From Pirellula staleyi DSM 6068 (GTDB lineage: Bacteria; Planctomycetota; Planctomycetia; Pirellulales; Pirellulaceae), in the NCBI GenBank assembly GCA_945875845.1, contig CAMCMB010000004.1, positions 1-64,000 of the forward strand: a stretch of 64,000 nucleotides of DNA. The letters are read 5' to 3'. Made by a program: the position numbers and the translations under genes. Under the pieces are notes generated by a model, which made no database searches, was not told the origin of the DNA, and worked only from the letters and a program-made list of their open reading frames with translations. Shown here piece after piece: positions 17,315-25,855 of this stretch; the first letter of the stretch is position 1, and each line of letters opens with the position of its first letter.

Positions 17315-17761
17315 CTAGACGGTAGGCGACTCCAACATCTTCCTGAGGTTTTTGGCGGCTTCGCGAGTTTGCTTTCCCAATCCGAATCGGATCAGCGGCG
17401 ACATCAGTTTGGCGATCCATTTTTTGGGTGTAATTTCGATAATGTGCGTCGTCAAGCTCCCCTCGGGGGATGCGGCAACATGCAAATCGACCGACACGTC
17501 GAACATGCTATCAAAGTACTTGCAGTGCAACCGTTTTCCATCCGTGCGTGCTATGATCTCGCCTGCCATATTAGCTGTCTTGCCCCCTTGCTTGTAGACG
17601 TAGCTCAATTTGTCACCCACCGCGTTCGGACCTTCGCCCATTTTTTCGAGACTTACGCAGGGAGGCAACCATTTGGACGTCAGTGGCAGGTCGTCGATGG
17701 CAGCAAAGACCCGTTCCGGAGTTGTTCGGATAGGTTCAAGGTGCTGGTATCGTATCGACAT
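17315..17761 (-). CDS. SRPBCC-family (START/Bet v1-like) protein
   Basis: A 148-residue protein of the helix-grip fold. It begins SIRYQHLEPIRTTPERVFAAIDDLPLTSKWLPPCVSLEKMGEG, the typical first strand and helices of polyketide-cyclase/SRPBCC proteins, has alternating strands in the middle (LHCKYFDSMFDVSVDLHV, SLTTHIIEITP) and ends with a long C-terminal helix. These proteins bind hydrophobic ligands; no specific ligand can be assigned. It is a single-gene unit 100 bp from the DUF1501 gene. Confidence 0.8.
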   Translation of the reverse strand: MSIRYQHLEPIRTTPERVFAAIDDLPLTSKWLPPCVSLEKMGEGPNAVGDKLSYVYKQGGKTANMAGEIIARTDGKRLHCKYFDSMFDVSVDLHVAASPEGSLTTHIIEITPKKWIAKLMSPLIRFGLGKQTREAAKNLRKMLESPTV

Positions 17762-17861
17762 AGTGACAACCTCCGAAGAAACAATGATCGTTCAATCAAC
17801 AATACGCAATTCGTTTTGGGATAGATTTCCATCGCTTCCGGACAGTCATTTTCTGCACGTC

Positions 17862-19298
17862 CTAACCAACGATATCGTGAATGACGTGCCCTTTGACATC
17901 GGTCAGTCGCATGTCTCGTCCGCCGAAGCGAAACGTCGAACGCGTGTGATCGACTCCAAGTAGATGCAGAATGGTCGCATGCAAATCATGTATTTCTAGT
18001 CTATTCTCGATCGCTTTGTATCCCCATTCGTCTGTCGCACCATAAATGGTTCCGGGCTTAACACCACCCCCTGCCATCCAAATCGTGAAGCCGAAAGGAT
18101 TGTGGTCCCGTCCGTCGTTGCCTTGTGCAAAGGGGGTGCGGCCAAATTCTCCAGCCCAAACGACCAACGTTTCGTCCAGAAGTCCTTGTTGGCGCAGGTC
18201 GGTCAGCAAAGCAGCGATGGGTTGATCGACGGCCCTCGCATTATTTTCGTGTCCCTTTCGCAAATTGCTGTGCTGATCCCAACGATCGCCATCGACCGAT
18301 GGGCAAGTGAGTTCGATAAATCGAACGCCGCGTTGCACTAGTCTCCTGGCGATCAGGCATTGGGAAGCATAAATTCGAGTCTGAGGATACTCTGCATTCA
18401 TGCCGTACAGCTCGTGAATATGCTTAGGTTCTTGAGACACGTCCATTAAGTCGGGTACGGACATCTGCATCTGGTAGGCTAATTCATAGTTGGATATGGC
18501 GGATTCGATGGCGTCATGTTCCCCATAAGCATCGATAGCTTGCCGATCCAACTCCCTAACCAAATCTAGTTTTTCCTTTTGCAGTTGTTGCGAAGCTTCC
18601 GTTCTCGCAATGTTTGCAACCGCAGTTCCTTTAGGCTTGAACACGGACCCCTGAAATGCTGCCGGCAAAAAGCCGCTTCCGAAACAATCCAAACCACCCG
18701 GTGGAATCAGGCCTCCATTGAGTACCACGAATCCGGGTAAATTCTCACATGCACTCCCCAAACCATAGTTCACCCAAGCTCCCATGCTTGGCCGTCCTTG
18801 GACGCCACTACCCGTGTGAAGAAAGTAGTTTGCAAAAGTGTGTTCCGGAAATTCAGAAACCATCGACCGGACGATCGCCAGCTCATCGACGCATTTGGCG
18901 ACATTCGGAAACAAATCACTTACAGGAATGCCAGACTGCCCGTACTGATTGAATTTCCATGGGCTGGCCAAGACAGAGCCGACGTTATTGAACTGCGTGG
19001 GTTCAACCTTAAATAATTGGCTTGGATTTTTTCCGTTGTATTTTTCGAGAAACGGTTTCGGATCGAATGTATCGACTTGAGAGGGGCCACCGTCCATATA
19101 CAAGAAGATGACGTTCTTCGCCTTGGCAGGAAAATGGAGGCCGTGCGTCTCGGCACTGCCCCAACTGCGGTCGTGTAGCAGAGCGTTGAGCGCCAAAGCA
19201 CCGAACCCGCCGGCAACTTGGCCAAGCATTTCACGCCTGGAATACGGCTTAGATCGGAACCCGCAACAATCGTTTGACTCTCGCTTGAATTGGCTCAT
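17862..19298 (-). CDS. DUF1501 protein with Tat-like signal (sulfatase-fold)
   Basis: A 478-residue protein. I start at MSQFKRESNDC: its ATG overlaps the TGA of the upstream gene as ATGA, and it is followed by the Tat-like signal SRREMLGQVAGGFGALALNALL. The segment KNVIFLYMDGGPSQVDTFDPKP is the DUF1501 hallmark and resembles the metal-binding start of alkaline phosphatase/sulfatase folds. The C-terminus has WAGEFGRTPFAQGNDGRDHNPFGFTIWMAGGGVKPG, also family-specific. DUF1501 genes are nearly always paired with DUF1549/DUF1553 cytochrome proteins in planctomycetes, as here. The pair is thought to act in the periplasm on polysaccharide or a similar substrate; no activity is established. Confidence 0.92.
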   Translation of the reverse strand: MSQFKRESNDCCGFRSKPYSRREMLGQVAGGFGALALNALLHDRSWGSAETHGLHFPAKAKNVIFLYMDGGPSQVDTFDPKPFLEKYNGKNPSQLFKVEPTQFNNVGSVLASPWKFNQYGQSGIPVSDLFPNVAKCVDELAIVRSMVSEFPEHTFANYFLHTGSGVQGRPSMGAWVNYGLGSACENLPGFVVLNGGLIPPGGLDCFGSGFLPAAFQGSVFKPKGTAVANIARTEASQQLQKEKLDLVRELDRQAIDAYGEHDAIESAISNYELAYQMQMSVPDLMDVSQEPKHIHELYGMNAEYPQTRIYASQCLIARRLVQRGVRFIELTCPSVDGDRWDQHSNLRKGHENNARAVDQPIAALLTDLRQQGLLDETLVVWAGEFGRTPFAQGNDGRDHNPFGFTIWMAGGGVKPGTIYGATDEWGYKAIENRLEIHDLHATILHLLGVDHTRSTFRFGGRDMRLTDVKGHVIHDIVG

Positions 19299-22200
19299 CG
19301 TAGAAACACAAACTCCTTGAGATTGATCAGCACGTGCGCAAAATCGGACCACACACCTATGTCTCCGGCAGCAGCACCACGCTGTCGAGTCTGTTCCTGA
19401 ATAAACTGGGTTGCTGTTTGCAATTCCCGGTTGGTGGGAGGCCTCGCAAAGGCGGTTTTGTACATCCATTGAATTCGATCCATGTCGGTCCCAAACTCTT
19501 TCTTGAGCGTTCGTACCGCCCAATTGTGTGCTTCCGCACTCACGAAGGGATCGTTCATCAAGATGAGCGATTGTGCAGGCACATTGGATACATTCCGCCT
19601 GCCCATCGTACTGAAGGGGTTCGGCGTATCAAACGTCAACATGAATGGAGACAAAAAATTGCGACGGATAGCAACATAAATGGAGCGTCGTTTGCTACCA
19701 TCCAATGGCCCGCTAGCGGAAGGGCGTCCTCGGCCCTCCATAAAGGGCGAAAGAAAGACAGGAACGGAAGGCCCATACATTCGCGAATCCAACTCGCCGG
19801 ATATCGCAAGAAGACTGTCGCGTATCGCTTCGCCCGATAATCGCTTCGGTGCAACATGTTGCCATAGGATGTTCTTTGGGTCGATCGCCAACGATTGTTC
19901 GGACACTTGGCTGCTCATTTGGTACGTCTGAGAAAGCACAATGTAGCGAATCAGTCCCTTGATCGATTTGCCGTTCTGGTTAAACCATACGGTGAGATGA
20001 TCAAGCAATTCCGGATGGGACGGCATCTGCCCAAGGACACCGAAATCGTCGACCGTAGGCACTATCCCACGCCCAAATAGATGGTGCCACACTCGATTGA
20101 CAATGACCCTTGATGTCAATGGGTTGGAAGGATCGTTCATCCGATCGGCCAACTGCAATCGACCGCTGCCGCTCTCGATTTTCAGAGGCAAATCGCCATC
20201 GATCGCTTCGAGAAACCGTCGAGGAGTCACATCTCCAGGGGCCGCTGAGTTTCCGCGAATAAGAACACGATCATCTTCGCCTGTTGAATCGATCATTGCT
20301 ACCGCAATTGCGGATTCGTTCGGAAGTCGACTTCGCAGTTCCTTTCGAGCGTCTGCCCATCGTATTGCAATGCGATCGATTTCCGATTTGCCATCTGGAT
20401 CGCTCGCGAAAAGGAGTTTGCTATTGCTGAGAAGCCAGTTGGTTGCGCCCAAGCAATCGGCATCCGTCGCTTCGCTAGCAAGGCTACTGTCGGTCCATGC
20501 TGCAATCGCTTTGTCGATTGTTTTCGCGATTTTCTCGACCGTCTCATTTGAGTCGGGAAATTGAGCCGTTTCGGTTTTGGTCGCAACAACTGATTCCGCT
20601 TTTTTGCCGTCGCGCACCCCCAAGATTTCGAGCGTTTGATTTTCGGCCGGCGTGAATTCCAAGTGAATTCGATGTCCAACGTATCGCGTTAGGTTCATTG
20701 CAATCCATCCGACTTGATCGTTTTCACGCTTGATGTCCTGAATCGTCCCACCGTGCAACGGACCCGCTACGAGCCGGTGCGAATCAACACAAGCAACGAC
20801 AAACCCGTTGCCACGCACTAGGCATGAAATGGTTCCATGCTTGACTTCAAAAGTGGGTGTCAATAACGTCCGACCGGGTCTGGGCATGGATTCGATGCGA
20901 GAATTTGTACCGATTGGTTTTTCCCCTCTCGCAATGAGACCGTTCCAAAACGCATCATTGCGGACGGAGGAGAAAAGAGTCGATTGAACGGCTGGGGCCG
21001 CTTCAACCTCTCGTAGGACAAGCTGGGCTGGACGAGGAATGCTAGTACCGAAAATGAAACCGTCCTGGTTCAGCAAACTGGGGTTGTCGGACATGTAGTC
21101 GACAACGAGCTCAGAGGAGTCGTCGCTCGAAGCAAGTGTTGGGATCGCTAGACGAGGCCAAGGGAGCTCCACTTTGCCCGCCGCCGATGTGACTTTGGCT
21201 CGCAATTGTTCGATTGTCTCCTGCCGATTCCGAGACCAATTTTCCGCGATGGCTTTTTTGACCTGAGAGGCGTAATCTGCGTCGAGTCTGTCAAGCTCCG
21301 TGGCGTTGCTGCGTTCTTGCTCCATCGTCTGGAATCGCACTTGTCGATACTGAGAGCCTTGGAGGAAACCCGTCATCGAGTAGTAGTCACGAGCGGAGAT
21401 CGCATCGAATTTATGGTCGTGGCATCGAGCACATGTGACGGTCACCCCCAGGAACGCTTTGGTCGCAACATCGACCATGTTGTCAAAGCGATCCGACTCA
21501 TCCTTGCGAATGTCGACTGGCGAGTGGACCCATTCACCCAAATACCAAAAGCCAGTTCCCAGCACCGACTCGTTGATTTTGCTATCAGGATTAACACGAG
21601 GATTGGGCAACAAATCGCCGGCAATATGCTCTCGCACAAATTGGTCATAAGGCACATCGGCATTGAAGGCTCGAATGACGTAGTCGCGATATTGATAGGC
21701 GTTGGGGGTGTCTGCATCAAACTCATGTCCTCTCGACTCGGCATAGCGAACCAAATCCAGCCAATGTCGTCCCCACCGTTCACCAAACTGAGGAGATTTC
21801 AGCAGGGTATCCACCAATACCTCCGTCGAGTTGCTCGCACCATCCTCCGCAAATCGATCCGTCTCTTCGGCGGACGGCGGCAACCCTAACAAATCGAACG
21901 ATAGCCGCCGAAGCAACCCACGCCGATCGATGGGTGGTGCTGGTTTCAGATCGGATGACTCGAGCTTCGAGAGGATAAATCGATCTAGAGGTTGCAAAGG
22001 CCAATTGCCATTCGACACCGTCGGCAGCGATGGTTCACGGACGGGTTGCCACATCCAATGGGATTGCTTTCGAGCATTGAGGTCAAAAATGTTTTTCTTT
22101 TCAGCGGGGGTCGGTTCGGCTTCCTCTGGCCAGGGTGCTCCCATGTTCACCCATTTGATCAGGTTTTCGATGTCCTCATCCGGAAGTTTGCCTTTGGGTG

Positions 22201-22564
22201 GCATTTCATTGGAAGTGTATTTGACCGCTTCAATGATGGGGCTTTCGTCCGCCTTGGATGGAACGAGCGCTGTTCCGGAATCGCCACCCTTTAGCATTCG
22301 CTGCCGGCTGTCCAACATCAAACTTGCCTTCAGTTTGGTCGCGTTAGCGCTGTGGCATTCGTAGCAATGGGTGGCGAGAAGAGGGCGTATGCTCTTTTCG
22401 AAAAAAACGATGTCGGCTTCGTTTGTAGGCTTGGTTGCTAGCTCTCGTTGGGGCTCGTCGGCGTACGAGTGAGCCTGAATCAGCAAAGCCTGAGTCAGCA
22501 ACCATGCAATTGCCAACACGCTTACCAACCTGCGACTGCCAAAATAGATAGAGAATTCAAGCAT
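19295..22564 (-). CDS. Planctomycete cytochrome C / DUF1549 / DUF1553 (PSD1) protein
   Basis: A 1089-residue exported protein. Signal peptide at residues 10-35; PSCyt1 domain around 50-140 with the single haem motif CYECH; DUF1549 (PSCyt2) starting PLQPLDRFILSKLESSDL near 185 and including RRLSFDLLGLPPS and the second haem-type motif CARCHDHKFD near 385; an inserted beta-rich carbohydrate-binding-like region in the middle; then DUF1553 (PSD1) with DRMNDPSNPLTSRVIVNRVWHHLFGRGIVPTVDDFG and ending near FVFLR. It forms a translationally coupled two-gene operon with the DUF1501 gene. Two haems suggest an electron-transfer role next to a catalytic partner, but this is inference. Length is normal for the family. 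Confidence 0.95.
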   Translation of the reverse strand: MLEFSIYFGSRRLVSVLAIAWLLTQALLIQAHSYADEPQRELATKPTNEADIVFFEKSIRPLLATHCYECHSANATKLKASLMLDSRQRMLKGGDSGTALVPSKADESPIIEAVKYTSNEMPPKGKLPDEDIENLIKWVNMGAPWPEEAEPTPAEKKNIFDLNARKQSHWMWQPVREPSLPTVSNGNWPLQPLDRFILSKLESSDLKPAPPIDRRGLLRRLSFDLLGLPPSAEETDRFAEDGASNSTEVLVDTLLKSPQFGERWGRHWLDLVRYAESRGHEFDADTPNAYQYRDYVIRAFNADVPYDQFVREHIAGDLLPNPRVNPDSKINESVLGTGFWYLGEWVHSPVDIRKDESDRFDNMVDVATKAFLGVTVTCARCHDHKFDAISARDYYSMTGFLQGSQYRQVRFQTMEQERSNATELDRLDADYASQVKKAIAENWSRNRQETIEQLRAKVTSAAGKVELPWPRLAIPTLASSDDSSELVVDYMSDNPSLLNQDGFIFGTSIPRPAQLVLREVEAAPAVQSTLFSSVRNDAFWNGLIARGEKPIGTNSRIESMPRPGRTLLTPTFEVKHGTISCLVRGNGFVVACVDSHRLVAGPLHGGTIQDIKRENDQVGWIAMNLTRYVGHRIHLEFTPAENQTLEILGVRDGKKAESVVATKTETAQFPDSNETVEKIAKTIDKAIAAWTDSSLASEATDADCLGATNWLLSNSKLLFASDPDGKSEIDRIAIRWADARKELRSRLPNESAIAVAMIDSTGEDDRVLIRGNSAAPGDVTPRRFLEAIDGDLPLKIESGSGRLQLADRMNDPSNPLTSRVIVNRVWHHLFGRGIVPTVDDFGVLGQMPSHPELLDHLTVWFNQNGKSIKGLIRYIVLSQTYQMSSQVSEQSLAIDPKNILWQHVAPKRLSGEAIRDSLLAISGELDSRMYGPSVPVFLSPFMEGRGRPSASGPLDGSKRRSIYVAIRRNFLSPFMLTFDTPNPFSTMGRRNVSNVPAQSLILMNDPFVSAEAHNWAVRTLKKEFGTDMDRIQWMYKTAFARPPTNRELQTATQFIQEQTRQRGAAAGDIGVWSDFAHVLINLKEFVFLR

Positions 22565-22644
22565 TCGTTGCTAGCCCTTGTTGTTCCGGGAAACGCAATT
22601 GTTGAGTTGGAGCATAGCATAGCATAGTCGCAAGCAAACGCTCC

Positions 22645-22699
22645 GTCACTATCTGGCAGTCACTATCTGGCAGTCACTATCTGGCAAGTCACTATCTGG
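22645..22699. repeat. 14-bp tandem repeat, three and a fraction units
   Basis: GTCACTATCTGGCA occurs three times head to tail at 22645-22686, followed after one extra A by a partial fourth unit GTCACTATCTGG at 22688-22699. It is placed between the DHPS-like gene's stop and the start of the PSD1 gene. Immediately before it lies ATAGCATAGCATAG, a second short repetition. Confidence 0.9.
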
Positions 22700-22707
22700 G
22701 CTTCTCA

Positions 22708-24165
22708 TTAGGATGGATTTTCGGATTTGATGATTTTCGAATTTGGTTTACGAGCGAGACGGTGATGCTTTTCCGGTCGGGTATGCATGCCCCAATTCAG
22801 CGATTCGTCTTGTTCGTAGCGTTTTCCCAAAGTCAAGGCAGTCAGTGCCTTGTTTAACTCGAATCCAAGGTAAAAAGCGTGCGATGCATCGACATTTCTT
22901 GATTGTGGCAAACGCATTAGTTCTTCCATGATGACGAAAGGGTCCATTCCATGCAGGTGCACACCTGCGCTGAGTAAGTGGATTTCCTGTTGATCGATCA
23001 AGATGCGATAGTTGTTGTCCTTGATACCGGCGCCCAAAGCCGAAATCGCTTCGGCCGAAAAAACCGGAGTAGCAGGGTCACGCAACATCACGAGCCGATC
23101 TTCAAAATGCTTCGGCGGGATCTTGTGCCGCACGGCATAATTGACCAACCGACGAGCAAGGTCGCATTCCCTCACACTCGTTTTGGCCCAAGGAATCACC
23201 TGCGTTGTCAAAACACTTCCGATTTGCAGTTCCTCACAAAAACCTAGCAGCATCGTGTTGAGGCCCGCCGAATCGCAATCGGTCAGCTCAGTCAAGTTCC
23301 CAATCCCCATCAGCATCGAAGCGTCTGGAAACAGGGCACGCGTGGTTAGATAGCGTCCGAGTGAAGCCGCAAAGCCACACCCTATCGGCTCTAGAATCGG
23401 GTCAAGCCGAAAAGGGACCGAAAACTTCGTTAAGTATTCCACCGTTTCAATCATGCCGGGAATAAAATCAACCGTCTCATCCGGAACCACGACGACTTCA
23501 CAGCCCCAATCGACAGACTCTTCGCGATTGGTTTTGTTCACGGACAGCACGAGCGATGCACCTGCGGTGATAGCTTCACTCGCTTCCCAAGAGTCGAACG
23601 TGTCGATCGATAGCAAAATTCCCTCCCCCCTCAGAGCCTTCACCGCATCTGCAACGTTGGTCCATCGAATTCCAGGCTCGCAACCCAAGTCAATTCGGTC
23701 CGCGCCATCGCTCACGAGTTGCTTCGCTTGTTGGAGGAGCGAGTCAATCGTAAGTCTTGGGGCATAATTGATCTCGGCAAGAATCTCGATCGAGAATTGC
23801 CCGTAGTCATCCCCTTTGAATCGCTTACGGCCAAAGAGCGTGGGCAAGTCGCGAACGTCCTTGGGGCCACATTCGATTGGGGTTTTCACGGCCGAACGAA
23901 TCGCTTCGATGCCTGTCTGGAGATAGCCTGGCAATATCACTCGCGAAGCATTATCAGGAATGCGCATATGCCGGAGCAACCAAGTGGGGGTCATCAAGGC
24001 CGCTACGGTGATGGGCAGAACATCAATGCTATAGTCGAAGCCTTGTTTGCTTGCCAACGATGAGACGATCTCACGAAGGGCCGGTTCGGCAAGCTTACCC
24101 GTTACAAAATGAATTGACTCTCGCATATCAGCGGACGACATAGGTTGTTGCTTTGGTGTAAGCAT
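22708..24165 (-). CDS. DUF6513 / dihydropteroate-synthase-like protein (tetrahydromethanopterin-linked)
   Basis: About 485 residues. The N-terminal domain (IHFVTGKLAEPALREIVSSLA...YSIDVLPITVAALMTPTWLLRHM) is DUF6513; the middle is a pterin-binding TIM barrel related to dihydropteroate synthase (ISIEILAEINYAPRL, GADRIDLGCEPG, LSIDTFDSWEASEAI, PFRLDPILEPIGCGF). This architecture belongs to the archaeal-type tetrahydromethanopterin pathway, which planctomycetes carry for C1 transfer. It probably makes the pterin-aryl bond of that cofactor in the cytosol. No other methanopterin gene is in the window. Three in-frame ATGs (24165, 24141, 24126) could be the start; none has a good ribosome binding site, and homology starts at the IHFVTGKLAE segment. 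Confidence 0.82.
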   Translation of the reverse strand: MLTPKQQPMSSADMRESIHFVTGKLAEPALREIVSSLASKQGFDYSIDVLPITVAALMTPTWLLRHMRIPDNASRVILPGYLQTGIEAIRSAVKTPIECGPKDVRDLPTLFGRKRFKGDDYGQFSIEILAEINYAPRLTIDSLLQQAKQLVSDGADRIDLGCEPGIRWTNVADAVKALRGEGILLSIDTFDSWEASEAITAGASLVLSVNKTNREESVDWGCEVVVVPDETVDFIPGMIETVEYLTKFSVPFRLDPILEPIGCGFAASLGRYLTTRALFPDASMLMGIGNLTELTDCDSAGLNTMLLGFCEELQIGSVLTTQVIPWAKTSVRECDLARRLVNYAVRHKIPPKHFEDRLVMLRDPATPVFSAEAISALGAGIKDNNYRILIDQQEIHLLSAGVHLHGMDPFVIMEELMRLPQSRNVDASHAFYLGFELNKALTALTLGKRYEQDESLNWGMHTRPEKHHRLARKPNSKIIKSENPS

Positions 24166-24236
24166 CCAATAACTTTTATGGTGCGACTTCGGTTTACCAC
24201 TTGACCGCCATCGCACAAATACTAGAACATAAATGT

Positions 24237-24305
24237 AACGAGAAGCACAACGAGCTCGTAGTCATGATGACTCGAATTCGTGGCCGGTGCTTCTCGTTTT
24301 TTTTT
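24237..24305 (+). terminator. Intrinsic-terminator-like hairpin in the leader of the pseudouridine synthase gene
   Basis: AACGAGAAGCAC (24237-24248) pairs perfectly with GTGCTTCTCGTT (24287-24298). Nine T residues follow at 24297-24305. The 38-nt loop itself contains the palindrome AGTCATGATGACT. It points in the plus direction and ends 37 bp before the ATG at 24343. No plus-strand gene precedes it, so it is more likely a leader attenuator or the end of a small RNA than a conventional terminator. Confidence 0.65.
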
Positions 24306-24342
24306 GCACCGATAGAAACACGCTGAGCGCAGCCAATCAACC

Positions 24343-25053
24343 ATGATCGAAATCCTCTTGGAGCATGCATGGTTTCTCGTCATTAACAAGCCGTCGGGCA
24401 TGCTGACTCAAGCCGTTCCTGGCATCGAAAGCGTTCAAACCACACTGATAGAGCAACTTTCGAATCGGGATCTGAGCTCGCCAAGAGCGTTTATCGGAAT
24501 GCCTCATCGGTTGGATCGAGTCACATCCGGTGCCATGGTGGTTGCCCGCAACCAACGGGCACTGCGTCGACTCGGCGACCAATTCGCTGCGAGAAAAGTC
24601 AAAAAAATTTATCACGCACTCGTTCCGCAAATGATCGAATGCGAATCGAAATGGCATGACTATCTTCGGAAAGTGCCTGATGAAGCTCGCGCCGAACTTG
24701 TGTCGCGCGAAACGGAAGGGGCAAAAGAGGCAATTCTGAGCTACCGCGTCTTATCCCAACATGAGCTTCGTCGCGACGACACAATGAAACGCGTTAGTTT
24801 GGTTGAGATTGAACTGGAAACGGGTCGAATGCACCAAATCCGATTGCAGTTTGGTTCTCGCGGGTTGCCAATTCTCGGCGACCTATTGTACGGGAGCGAT
24901 TGGAAATGGATGGAAAGTGAGCCTGGCGAGCGCGATTCACCCATCGCTTTGCATGCTGGAAAGATCGAGTTCAACAATCCGCAAAATGCCGAACGCGTCT
25001 CGATGGTCGCACCCTTGCCAAAGGGTTGGCCCGAACTACATGTCCAACCGTAA
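24343..25053 (+). CDS. RluA-family RNA pseudouridine synthase
   Basis: A 236-residue protein lacking an S4 domain. The catalytic motif HRLDRVTSG (Asp near residue 59) is that of the RluA/RluC/RluD family; VINKPSGMLTQ near the N-terminus, ARKVKKIYHALV and GRMHQIRLQFGSRGLPILGD are the other conserved blocks. It isomerises uridine to pseudouridine in rRNA or tRNA; the target cannot be read from the sequence, though single-domain proteins of this size resemble RluA/TruC and similar types. It starts 37 bp after a terminator-like hairpin, suggesting control at the leader. Confidence 0.92.
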   Translation: MIEILLEHAWFLVINKPSGMLTQAVPGIESVQTTLIEQLSNRDLSSPRAFIGMPHRLDRVTSGAMVVARNQRALRRLGDQFAARKVKKIYHALVPQMIECESKWHDYLRKVPDEARAELVSRETEGAKEAILSYRVLSQHELRRDDTMKRVSLVEIELETGRMHQIRLQFGSRGLPILGDLLYGSDWKWMESEPGERDSPIALHAGKIEFNNPQNAERVSMVAPLPKGWPELHVQP

Positions 25054-25094
25054 TTGGTGGTGAACGCCTAAGCAAATGCGTTGAAAAAATGGAC

Positions 25095-25148
25095 CAACGG
25101 ACATCCTTGTCCGTTGAAGACTCGACGGACTTCGAAGTCCGTCGCACG
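25095..25148. repeat. Palindromic repeat, family E (copy 1)
   Basis: Two adjacent hairpins: CAACGGACATCCTTGTCCGTTG at 25095-25116 and CGACGGACTTCGAAGTCCGTCG at 25123-25144. Closely related hairpins are at 43360-43412. Located between convergent genes, it may also serve as a two-way transcript end. Confidence 0.75.
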
Positions 25149-25240
25149 GTACTTTAATTACTTTAATTTCGAGCGGTTGCCTAATGCCGACCAAGCCCGG
25201 AGGGCCGATAGATTCTATGCCGGCTTGCAAAAACGTTTCT

Positions 25241-25525
25241 CTATTCTTTGCTGCAAGAACTGCAACCGGCGCATGCTTTTTCGGTCGGAGCGGCGACCAG
25301 TTTGGTCCCCTTAGACGTTTCCGCACAACAATCGCATGGGCAAGTGCAATCAACGCATTCGCAGACTCCTGTTTCGCAGCAGCAGCTTCCGTCTTGACAA
25401 CACGAGTCGCAGGGACACACGATCGCATCTGCGACGCCTTTCCGCGGAACGGAACGCGTGGATGCCCAGACGGTCCCAAAAGCGACAACCAACAACAAAC
25501 AACTAGCAACGACAAATCTGTTCAT
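25241..25525 (-). CDS. Small exported, extremely cysteine-rich protein
   Basis: A 94-residue protein. Residues 1-22 form a Sec signal peptide (MNRFVVASCLLLVVAFGTVWAS). The mature part has 14 cysteines within about 30 residues, arranged as CPC, CC, CCC, C-x-C, C-x2-C-x-C-x-C and CC, then a short Lys/Ala stretch and a last group CAGCSSC near the C-terminus. Such density recalls metallothioneins or disulfide-rich peptides, but the signal peptide is unusual for a metallothionein. Metal (Zn, Cu, Fe) or redox buffering outside the cytoplasm is an inference. It is a single gene, with the cadherin gene divergent upstream. Confidence 0.7.
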   Translation of the reverse strand: MNRFVVASCLLLVVAFGTVWASTRSVPRKGVADAIVCPCDSCCQDGSCCCETGVCECVDCTCPCDCCAETSKGTKLVAAPTEKACAGCSSCSKE

Positions 25526-25855
25526 TTTTCACCCCTTAACGAAACACGGTAATCAAAAAACATCAGTCAACTCTCAAGGCGACTGCAGCCTCGACGAATT
25601 CGATGCATCTCGCCCCTCTTTTCTTCGCAGGAAACTTAGTTCATGGCAAGAAGAAAAGTCCGACCAAGAATCGAACTTGAACGGGTTCCGAGCGGATGTC
25701 CAACGTCCGTGCTCGAATGAATCCCTCCGTTGCGAAGTTTTACAGGCAAAACTAGACTGGATTCCCCTGGATTCCCCTGGATTCCCAACCGGCTGGCAGA
25801 CTGAAGATGCATTTTTTCCTCCGATCTGATTTCATTTTACTAGAGTTGATTCGCT
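25526..25855. other. Divergent upstream region of the cysteine-rich and cadherin genes
   Basis: A 330-bp gap. Apart from the three 10-bp tandem units at 25757-25786 I see no repeat or RNA structure. Forward frames cross it but have no recognisable protein content. Promoters for both genes must lie here, but I cannot place them. Confidence 0.5.
25757..25786. repeat. 10-bp tandem repeat, three units
   Basis: CTGGATTCCC is repeated exactly three times, 70 bp before the start of the cadherin gene. Confidence 0.9.

Noticed and set aside
21206-21889. 227-residue plus-strand open frame
   Set aside because: It is antisense to the DUF1549 part of the PSD1 protein; no domain is seen.
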